Shown here piece after piece: positions 1 to 4,948 of a stretch of 7,612 nucleotides of DNA. The stretch's first letter is position 1, and each line of letters begins with the position of its first letter. The notes beneath the pieces were generated by a model that saw only the letters and a program-made list of their open reading frames with translations, was not told the origin of the DNA and did no database searches. The position numbers and the translations under genes are program-made. Source of the stretch: Thermoplasmata archaeon (GTDB lineage Archaea; Thermoplasmatota; Thermoplasmata; Lutacidiplasmatales; UBA184); NCBI GenBank assembly GCA_030044695.1, contig JASIDM010000036.1, forward strand, positions 1-7,612, read 5' to 3'.

Positions 1-429
1 GTCGAGACCGGCGTCTACCGCGTCGAGAAGGTCTGGGCCGCGTTCGACTGCGGCCGGCCGCTGAACCGCCTCGCGGTGGAGGGGCAGATCGAAGGCTCCA
101 TCCACATGGGGCTCGGGCAGGTGATGGGCGAGACGATGGCCTACCGCGCCTCGCGCCTGCTGAACCCGTCGCTGCTGGAGTACAAGATCCCGGCACCGCA
201 GCAGATGCCCGACGTGGAGATCCTGCTCGTCGGCGACGACGACCCCGAGGGGCCGTTCGGGGCGAAGGAGGCCGGCGAGGGGCCGCTCGTCGCGACGCTC
301 CCCGCCGTGGCGAACGCCCTCTACGACGCCGTGGGATGCCGGTTCACCGAGCTGCCGATCACGCCGGACCGCGTCGTCCGCGCCCTGGAGATGCGGGAGC
401 AGGAGGGGCGCCCCTGGAAGGGGGCCTAG
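1..429 (+). CDS. hcrA: 4-hydroxybenzoyl-CoA reductase-type molybdopterin subunit, C-terminal part (5' end outside window)
   Basis: The frame is open from base 1, so only the last 142 residues of a large xanthine dehydrogenase-family subunit (normally about 750-800 residues) are present. Seen: a cofactor-binding block, FDCGRPLN followed by GQIEGSIHMGLG (residues 15-39 of this fragment). A second block, GPFGAKEAGEGPL (84-96), follows; its AGEG glutamate (E93) sits where the family has its catalytic glutamate. The end has the typical TELPITPDRVVRAL. The GPFGAKEA form resembles 4-hydroxybenzoyl-CoA reductase alpha subunits more than xanthine dehydrogenases, which usually read GxKGxGE. Known for the family: this subunit holds Mo-pterin cytosine dinucleotide and binds the substrate. 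hcrB begins 8 bases downstream, supporting the assignment; the small [2Fe-2S] subunit is not visible and may lie upstream. A related Mo hydroxylase with another substrate remains possible. Confidence 0.9.
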   Translation, partial: VETGVYRVEKVWAAFDCGRPLNRLAVEGQIEGSIHMGLGQVMGETMAYRASRLLNPSLLEYKIPAPQQMPDVEILLVGDDDPEGPFGAKEAGEGPLVATLPAVANALYDAVGCRFTELPITPDRVVRALEMREQEGRPWKGA

Positions 430-437
430 GGGGCATC

Positions 438-1421
438 GTGCATCTCGATCCGTTCGAGCTCCACCGGCCGACGAGCGTCGACGAGACCGTCGCGCTGGCG
501 CGCGAGCACCAGGGCCGCTTCGACTACCTCGCCGGCGGGACCGACCTCCTGCCGAACTACAAGATGCACCTCAACCTGCGGCCGCACCTCGTCGCCCTCG
601 AGGACGTCGGCGAGCTGCGCGGCCATTCCCTCGAGCGCCTCGGGGCGATGGCCCGGCTGGCCGACCTCGAGCGGGACGCCGAGCTCGCCCGCGCCTGGCC
701 CGCTCTCGGCGACGCCGTGCGCGAGGTCGCCACGCCGCTCGTCCGCGCCAGCGGCACCGTCGGCGGCAACCTGCTCGTCGAGACCCGGTGCTTCTTCTTC
801 AACCAGAGCTACTTCTGGCGGGCGAGCCTCGGCTTCTGCCTGAAGGCCGACGGGGACCGTTGCCACGTCGTCCCGCAGAAGACGACCTGCTACGCCACGT
901 TCAGCGGCGACCTCGCGCCGGCGCTCCTGGTCGCGGACGCCGAGGTCGAGCTCGCCGGGCCGACCGGTAGGCGCACGATCCCCCTCGAGCAGCTCTACGA
1001 CGCGACCGGCGACGGGATCCGCCGCCTCACGCTCGCCCCGGGCGAGCTCCTGGTCGCCGTCCGGCTCCCGAGCTCGGCGCGGGGCCGGCGCGGCCGTTAT
1101 CTCAAGCTGCGGGTCCGTCCCGCGTACGACTTCCCCGAGCTCGGGGTCGCCGTGGCGGGCCGATGGTCGGACGACGGGCGCGTGGAGGAGCTGCGGCTCG
1201 CCGTCGGCGGCGCGGACCCCCGGCCGCGGCGGTTCGACGAGCTGACCCGCCCCCTCGAGGGCGAGCGGCTGGACGATCGCCGACGGCGCGAGCTCGGCGC
1301 GGAGGTCGCCCGACGCGTCCGGCCGGTGCACAACACGTTCCTCGCGCCGGAGTACCGCAAGAAGATGGTCGCCGTCTACGTCCGGCGCGCCCTCGAGGCG
1401 TCGGCGCCGGCGGACGCATGA
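438..1421 (+). CDS. hcrB: 4-hydroxybenzoyl-CoA reductase-type FAD/[4Fe-4S] subunit
   Basis: 327 residues, close to the roughly 324 of bacterial HcrB. FAD-binding motifs are visible: YLAGGTDLLPNYK (30-42) and ASGTVGGNLL (104-113). Between the FAD half and the C-terminal domain lies the HcrB-specific insertion with Cys118, Cys134, Cys142 and Cys151. Spacings of 16, 8 and 9 match what I recall of the four [4Fe-4S] ligands in Thauera HcrB, and RCFFFNQ and CYATFSGDLAPAL resemble that protein too. Known role: this subunit passes low-potential electrons through FAD and the extra cluster to the [2Fe-2S] subunit and molybdenum centre, removing the phenolic hydroxyl from 4-hydroxybenzoyl-CoA to give benzoyl-CoA in the cytoplasm. 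The start is GTG at 438, with AGGGGG at 428-433; a longer in-frame version from 336 would overlap hcrA and adds non-family residues. The stop overlaps the next start by ATGA. Exact substrate is inferred. Confidence 0.92.
   Translation: MHLDPFELHRPTSVDETVALAREHQGRFDYLAGGTDLLPNYKMHLNLRPHLVALEDVGELRGHSLERLGAMARLADLERDAELARAWPALGDAVREVATPLVRASGTVGGNLLVETRCFFFNQSYFWRASLGFCLKADGDRCHVVPQKTTCYATFSGDLAPALLVADAEVELAGPTGRRTIPLEQLYDATGDGIRRLTLAPGELLVAVRLPSSARGRRGRYLKLRVRPAYDFPELGVAVAGRWSDDGRVEELRLAVGGADPRPRRFDELTRPLEGERLDDRRRRELGAEVARRVRPVHNTFLAPEYRKKMVAVYVRRALEASAPADA
789..890 (+). other. Coding segment of the HcrB [4Fe-4S] insertion loop (Cys118-Cys151)
   Basis: Encodes Cys118, Cys134, Cys142 and Cys151 within hcrB. 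Ordinary xanthine dehydrogenase and CO dehydrogenase FAD subunits lack this insertion, so it separates a 4-hydroxybenzoyl-CoA reductase-like enzyme from generic molybdenum hydroxylases. All four presumed cluster ligands are intact. Confidence 0.85.
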
Positions 1422-1825
1422 ACGACGGACCGGAGTTCCGGCTCGTCCCGGTGGCGCGCTTGCGCGGCCACGAGGAGCACGAGCGGGACCGGGTCGACGA
1501 GCTCGTCGCCGCGATCGAGCGGGCCGGCGAGTTCCGCGAGCCGATCTGGGTCGCGCGAGGCTCCTGGGTGATCCTCAACGGCCACCACCGGGTCGAGGCG
1601 GCCCGACGGCTCGGCCTGCGCCGCGTGCCAGCCTGGGTCTTCGACTACGATGGTCACCACGTGGATCTCGACCGGTGGAGCCCCGGGCCGCCGATCGCCA
1701 AGTCGGAGGTGATCGAGCGGGCCCACCAGCGCCAGCCGTTCCCGCCGAAGACGACCCGGCACCGCCTCCGCATCCGGCTCCCCGACCGGTCCGTCCCGCT
1801 CGAGCTCCTTCGTGCGGCGCGCTAG
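1418..1825 (+). CDS. Compact ParB-fold protein, SerK-like (free L-serine kinase family)
   Basis: 135 residues, with ATG overlapping the hcrB stop (ATGA), so probably translationally coupled. Seen: an N-terminal strand and RGHEEHE (residues 16-22), the ParB/sulfiredoxin-type phosphate motif LNGHHRVEAARRLG (53-66), PAWVFDY (71-77), DRWSP (85-89) and PPKTTRH (109-115) near the C-terminus. Comparison with Thermococcus kodakarensis SerK as I recall it: its catalytic Glu30 (in PHE) corresponds to Glu19, the DGHHR motif to NGHHR with Asp replaced by Asn, serine-contacting Trp102 (TWYP) to Trp87, and a C-terminal SPKTTRH to PPKTTRH. SerK makes O-phospho-L-serine from free serine and ADP for cysteine synthesis. 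This protein lacks most of the segment between the tryptophan and the KTTRH motif. It could instead be a ParB-like kinase with another substrate. A partition role is unlikely, as there is no DNA-binding HTH. Confidence 0.75.
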   Translation: MNDGPEFRLVPVARLRGHEEHERDRVDELVAAIERAGEFREPIWVARGSWVILNGHHRVEAARRLGLRRVPAWVFDYDGHHVDLDRWSPGPPIAKSEVIERAHQRQPFPPKTTRHRLRIRLPDRSVPLELLRAAR

Positions 1826-1897
1826 ACCCGCTCGCCGACCTGAACGGGCGCGGATCCGGGCCTTCCGCCCGGGCCGGTCCCGGAGCGCGGCCCGGCC

Positions 1898-2872
1898 ATG
1901 AGGATCGTTCCGTACGATGACCTGCCGGCCCGCGCCGACGCCCCGCGGGCCGCCCTGCAGCTGAGCGCGTTCGCCAGCTTCCTCGACGGCCGGACCGTCC
2001 GCCGGTACCGACGGCACCGCTACCTGCTCGCCGACTACGTCGGACTGTTCGCCGTCGACCACGGCGAGGTCGTCGGTCAGACGTACGTCCTGCGCTTGCC
2101 GTACCGGACCCGATCCGGGCTCGAGACGATCAGCGGCATCGCCGGGGTCACGACCCGCCGCGACCGGTCCCGGCGGGGGATCGCTACGGCGATCCTGGAG
2201 GAGGTCCATCGTCGGGAGCGGGCCCACGGATCGCGGTTCGCGCTGCTCTGGACGAACCGCGGCTGGTACGCTCACGGCCTCTACGAGCGGCTCGGCTACC
2301 GGGACGTCTACGTCCCGCCGATCGCCGTGAAGCCCGCGGTCCCCGCGGCCCGCCGGCCCGCGGCTTCTGCGGCGGGCGTCCTGCGGCCGGAGGGGTTCGG
2401 CCACCTCGCCGAGCTCGAGCGACGGTACGCCGAGAGCGAGGAGGGCAGCTACGGGTTCGCGGTCCGCCCGGCCCGATTCCTCCGGATGCTCCAGGAAGGG
2501 GGCCACCTCGAGCGGGATGCGCTGCTGACGTACCGGCGGCGCGGTCGGCGGCTCGGGTACGCCTACGCAACCCTCTCCGGCCGCGGTCAGCGCCTGACCT
2601 GCGACGAGCTCGTGGCACCCTACGGCGAGCTCCCGGGCGTGGTGCGAGCGCTGGAACGCCGGGTCCCCGGGGGGATGCTCGTGCTGTGGTACAGTCCGGT
2701 GCGCCGGCTCGACCGGGATCTGCGACGGCGCGGGTACCTCGTGCGGAACGCGGGCAGTTGGTACGTGATGATGGCGAAGTCCCTCGGCGAGCCCGCCGGC
2801 GGGAGAGCCCTGGTGCGAGAGTTGGGGACCGACCAGGCGGCGTTCGCCTGCATGGACGGCGACCGGTTCTAG
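1898..2872 (+). CDS. Two-domain GNAT family N-acetyltransferase
   Basis: 324 residues from ATG. The N-terminal half (about 1-140) reads as a GNAT fold: an opening RIVPYDD strand, central strands around YVGLFAVDHGEVVGQTYV (47-64), then the acetyl-CoA pyrophosphate loop in GVTTRRDRSRRGIATAIL (83-100; the core RRGIA follows the R/Q-x-x-G-x-G/A pattern loosely, with Ser in first position). RGWYAHGLYERLGY (121-134) is the usual GNAT C-terminal helix-strand. The second half (about 160-310) looks like a degenerate second GNAT domain without the CoA loop, ending SWYVMMAKSLG, as in Eis-like double-GNAT proteins. The substrate cannot be told. It lies 72 bases after the SerK-like gene with no TATA box visible, so it may belong to the same transcript. 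A possible weak Shine-Dalgarno GGAG lies at 1882-1885. It converges on purN. Confidence 0.85.
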   Translation: MRIVPYDDLPARADAPRAALQLSAFASFLDGRTVRRYRRHRYLLADYVGLFAVDHGEVVGQTYVLRLPYRTRSGLETISGIAGVTTRRDRSRRGIATAILEEVHRRERAHGSRFALLWTNRGWYAHGLYERLGYRDVYVPPIAVKPAVPAARRPAASAAGVLRPEGFGHLAELERRYAESEEGSYGFAVRPARFLRMLQEGGHLERDALLTYRRRGRRLGYAYATLSGRGQRLTCDELVAPYGELPGVVRALERRVPGGMLVLWYSPVRRLDRDLRRRGYLVRNAGSWYVMMAKSLGEPAGGRALVRELGTDQAAFACMDGDRF

Positions 2873-2876
2873 CGGG

Positions 2877-2892
2877 CCGCCGCCCGCGGCGG
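2877..2892. terminator. GC hairpin between convergent genes, possible bidirectional terminator
   Basis: CCGCCG (2877-2882) pairs perfectly with CGGCGG (2887-2892) around a CCCG loop, inside the 25-base gap between the acetyltransferase stop (2872) and the purN stop (2898). The stem can form in either transcript. No T-tract follows on either strand, and archaeal termination normally relies on T-runs, so the terminator role is only a possibility in DNA this GC-rich. Confidence 0.3.
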
Positions 2893-2897
2893 ACGGG

Positions 2898-3557
2898 CTA
2901 CCCCCCCGTCTCGCGGGTAGCTCCCCGCCGCCCCGGGCTGCGCCGGGAATCGGGGTACGGCAGCGGGAGCTCGCCGTCGGCGAACCGGCGGAGGACGCTC
3001 GCGAGCAGCTCGACCTCGACCGGGTGCAGCCGCTCGCGCAGGCTCGCCGGGGTGTCGCCGGGGCGGACGTCGATCCGCTGCTGGGCGATCGTGGGCCCGC
3101 GATCGACCTCCGGGGTGACGAGATGTAGGGTAGCGCCGGTCTGGCGGTCCCCCGCGGCGAGGACGGAGGCGTGCACGCGCGGGCCGTAGAGCCCGGGACC
3201 TCCGTGCCGTGGCAACAGCGACGGATGCAGGTTGACGGCGCGGCCGGCCCAGTCCGCGACCCAGCTCGGCGGCAGGATGGTGAGGAAGCCGGCGAGGACG
3301 ACGAGCTCGACCCCCCGCTCGCGCAGCGCCTCGGTGAGCCGCTGCGCCCACCCCTCGGGGGGGACCCCACGCGAGGGAAGGACCAGGGTCGGCAGCCCGC
3401 GGCGGCGGGCCTTCTCGATCGCCGGCGCGTGGGGCCGGTCGGCGACGACCAGGGCGAGGTGCACCGGGAGATGACCGCCGCTCACCTGTTCGGCGATGGC
3501 GTCGAGCGTCGTCCCCTCGCCGGAGACGAGCACGCCGATCGGGAGGACCCGGCTCAC
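2898..3557 (-). CDS. purN: Phosphoribosylglycinamide formyltransferase (GAR transformylase)
   Basis: 219 residues. Cytoplasmic third step of purine synthesis: transfers a formyl group from 10-formyl-tetrahydrofolate to GAR. Seen: an N-terminal Rossmann strand and phosphate loop PIGVLVSGEGTTLDA (6-20), LAGFLTILP (88-96), and the catalytic NLHPSLLP with Asn109 and His111. GGPGLYGPRVHASVLAAGD (119-137) follows, and TPEVDRGP carries catalytic Asp152. These correspond to Asn106, His108 and Asp144 of E. coli PurN. Length is near the usual 190-220, with an Arg-rich C-terminal extension (about 204-215). Start chosen: GTG at 3557, the only start codon between the tfb stop and the first core strand; no clear Shine-Dalgarno precedes it. 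It lies 47 bases after tfb on the same strand with no TATA element in the gap, so it is probably read from the gar1-tfb transcript. Use of PurN implies a folate C1 pool. Confidence 0.95.
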   Translation of the reverse strand: MSRVLPIGVLVSGEGTTLDAIAEQVSGGHLPVHLALVVADRPHAPAIEKARRRGLPTLVLPSRGVPPEGWAQRLTEALRERGVELVVLAGFLTILPPSWVADWAGRAVNLHPSLLPRHGGPGLYGPRVHASVLAAGDRQTGATLHLVTPEVDRGPTIAQQRIDVRPGDTPASLRERLHPVEVELLASVLRRFADGELPLPYPDSRRSPGRRGATRETGG

Positions 3558-3604
3558 GAGAGGCCGACGCGCGAGGAAAGAAGACGGTAGCGGGCTCCGG
3601 GCGG

Positions 3605-4591
3605 CTAGAGCATCACCCGCAGGTTCAGCTTCTCCGTGAGCTCCTTGTAGCGGTTGCGGATCGTCACCTCGGTGACGCCCGCGACCTCGGCGACCTCGCG
3701 CTGGGTGCGGCGCTCGCCGCACTGCACGGTGGAGATGTAGATCGCGGCGGCGGCGACGCCGGTCGGCCCCCGCCCGCTGGTCAGCTCGCGCTCGGTCGCC
3801 TGCTTGAGGATCTCGTTGGCGCGGGACTGGATCTCGCCCTTCAGCTTCAGCTCCGAGCAGAACCGCTGGATGTAGTCCTGCGGCCGCGTGGGGAGGAGAC
3901 GGAGGCGGAGCTCCCGGGTCATGAACCGGTACGTCCGGCCGATCTCCTTGCGGCCGATGCGCGACTTCGAGGCGATCTCATCCAGGGTCCGCGGTACGTT
4001 GCACTGTCGACAGCTGCCGTACAGCGAAGCGGCGACGACCCCCTCGATCGAGCGGCCCCGGATGAGGTTCTTGCCGACGGCCTTGCGGTAGATCATCGCC
4101 GCGGTCTCCCGGACGTTGCGGGGGAGCGCCATCCCCGAGGCGAGCCGGTCGAGCTCGGCCAGGGCGAAGGCGAGGTTGCGCTCGGTCGCGTTCGAGACGC
4201 GGATGCGCCGCTGCCACTTGCGCAGGCGGTACAGCTGCGCGCGGTTGCGCGTCGGGATCGACTTGCCGAACGGATCTCGGTTCTTCCAGCCGATCTCCGT
4301 CGAGAGCCCCTTGTCGTGGATCGTGAGCGTCGTCGGGGCGCCGGTCCGGGCCCGCTTCTCCCCCTGCTCGGCGTCGAACGCGCGCCACTCCGGGCCCTGG
4401 TCGATCATCGCCTCCTCGAGGACCAGCCCGCACTCGTCGCAGACGACCTCGCCGCGCTCGTAGTCCCGGGTGAGGTGGCTCGATCCGCAGCTCGTGCACC
4501 GGCTGGCGACCGCGCTCTCGGTCGGGCGGTCCGACGGGGGTTGCTCGGGCGGCGTTCCCCCGTCGGCCGGGGGGCTCACGCCCGCCTTCAT
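3605..4591 (-). CDS. tfb: Transcription initiation factor B (TFIIB homolog)
   Basis: 328 residues. Recruits RNA polymerase to the TBP-TATA complex and recognises the BRE. Seen: a zinc ribbon with Cys32, Cys35, Cys51 and Cys54 (CTSCG and CDECG), then a B-reader/linker region (about 66-117, containing GPEWRAFD and GAPTTLT). Two cyclin-like repeats follow (about 119-228 and 231-325), the first with the LYGSCRQCNVPRTLDEIA region and the second ending in a helix-turn-helix, TQREVAEVAGVTEVTIRNRY (296-315). Slightly longer than the usual ~300 residues because a Pro/Gly-rich stretch of about 30 residues precedes the zinc ribbon. Its ATG overlaps the gar1 stop (ATGA), and GAGGT at 4601-4605 lies 9 bases upstream, so translation is likely coupled. 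The gar1-tfb pairing is common in Euryarchaeota. All core domains are intact. Confidence 0.98.
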   Translation of the reverse strand: MKAGVSPPADGGTPPEQPPSDRPTESAVASRCTSCGSSHLTRDYERGEVVCDECGLVLEEAMIDQGPEWRAFDAEQGEKRARTGAPTTLTIHDKGLSTEIGWKNRDPFGKSIPTRNRAQLYRLRKWQRRIRVSNATERNLAFALAELDRLASGMALPRNVRETAAMIYRKAVGKNLIRGRSIEGVVAASLYGSCRQCNVPRTLDEIASKSRIGRKEIGRTYRFMTRELRLRLLPTRPQDYIQRFCSELKLKGEIQSRANEILKQATERELTSGRGPTGVAAAAIYISTVQCGERRTQREVAEVAGVTEVTIRNRYKELTEKLNLRVML

Positions 4592-4818
4592 GCGGCTCGG
4601 ACCTCGGCGCCGAGCAGGGCCGCGCCATCGACCGGGCTCGGGGGGCGGCGGGGGCGGACGAGCAGGTACGGCCTGGCTACCGGGCCGAAGACGCGGACGA
4701 CCCGCCCTTCCAGGAGACCTTTCGCGTCGCGCACGGGGGTCCCCTCAGGGACGACCTCGGCGGAGGCCGCACGGAGCGTCACAAAACCGGACGGTGTGAA
4801 GGCGACGACCTGGCCCAC
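4588..4818 (-). CDS. gar1: H/ACA ribonucleoprotein subunit Gar1
   Basis: 76 residues. Gar1 binds the pseudouridine synthase Cbf5 in the H/ACA RNP and helps rRNA substrate loading and release. Seen: GQVVAFTPSGFVTLRA (2-17), then the family signature, GTPVRDAKG (26-34) and GRVVRVFGPVARPYLLVRP (38-56), followed by a short Pro/Ala tail. Length fits archaeal Gar1 (about 75-90 residues). The frame stays open to 5079, but that extension is Arg/Pro-rich, lies over the upstream gene and carries the promoter, so I place the start at GTG 4818. This is about 16 bases after the transcription start predicted from the TATA box; GGAG at 4830-4833 is 11 bases upstream. The TGA overlaps the tfb ATG. An in-frame TTG near 4851 would sit in front of the predicted transcript and is rejected. 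Confidence 0.9.
   Translation of the reverse strand: MGQVVAFTPSGFVTLRAASAEVVPEGTPVRDAKGLLEGRVVRVFGPVARPYLLVRPRRPPSPVDGAALLGAEVRAA
4601..4605 (-). promoter_or_regulatory. Shine-Dalgarno site for tfb inside gar1
   Basis: GAGGT on the minus strand, 9 bases before the tfb ATG at 4591. It supports that start over internal ones and supports coupled translation with gar1. Confidence 0.6.
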
Positions 4819-4855
4819 CCCCGGGCGAACTCCGCGGGCCGGACTGGTCGCCAAG

Positions 4856-4872
4856 TAATATAAACGATTTTC
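4856..4872 (-). promoter_or_regulatory. Archaeal BRE/TATA promoter for gar1-tfb-purN
   Basis: Read on the minus strand: GAAAAT (4872-4867) fits the BRE consensus RNWAAW, then after CG comes TTTATATTA (4864-4856), close to the archaeal TATA consensus. It sits in the only clearly AT-rich island of the window, between the end of the upstream helical-protein gene and gar1. Transcription would be expected to start about 25 bases downstream, near 4834, giving a leader of about 16 bases before the gar1 GTG. A weaker TATA-like TAATAT lies just upstream near 4878-4883. Confidence 0.8.
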
Positions 4873-4931
4873 GCAGCATATTAGAGCCTTTCCGTCGAGG
4901 CCGCGGGAGAGCTCCGACCGGCAGCCGTCCC

Positions 4932-4947
4932 CCGGCGCCGACGCCGG
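4932..4947 (-). terminator. GC hairpin right after the helical-protein stop codon
   Basis: CCGGCG and CGCCGG form a perfect 6-bp stem around a four-base loop (TCGG on the minus strand), starting two bases past the stop codon (4949-4951) and upstream of the gar1 promoter. It could mark the 3' end of the upstream transcript, but no T-run follows and such stems arise by chance in this composition. Confidence 0.25.
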
Positions 4948-4948
4948 C

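Noticed and set aside
426..1331. A 301-codon open frame antisense to hcrB.
   Set aside because: It mirrors the codon structure of hcrB, which has unmistakable family motifs; no recognisable protein features.
1418..1825. ParB-fold protein as a sign of a plasmid or partition system.
   Set aside because: It lacks the ParB DNA-binding HTH, has no ParA neighbour, and matches SerK at several positions; flanking genes are chromosomal metabolic genes.
1856..1872. Six-base GC stem (CCGGGC/GCCCGG, 5-base loop) between the SerK-like gene and the acetyltransferase, as a terminator.
   Set aside because: No T-run follows, and short stems of this kind are expected by chance in such GC-rich sequence.
1376..3370. 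A 664-codon open frame on the minus strand.
   Set aside because: It lies antisense to hcrB, the SerK-like gene and the acetyltransferase and overlaps purN in another frame. Its translation is Arg/Pro/Gly-rich with no domain; GC-rich codon use keeps antisense frames open.
4856..4883. The AT-rich island as a plus-strand promoter.
   Set aside because: No convincing plus-strand gene lies downstream, whereas gar1 sits at the right distance on the minus strand and the BRE fits that orientation.
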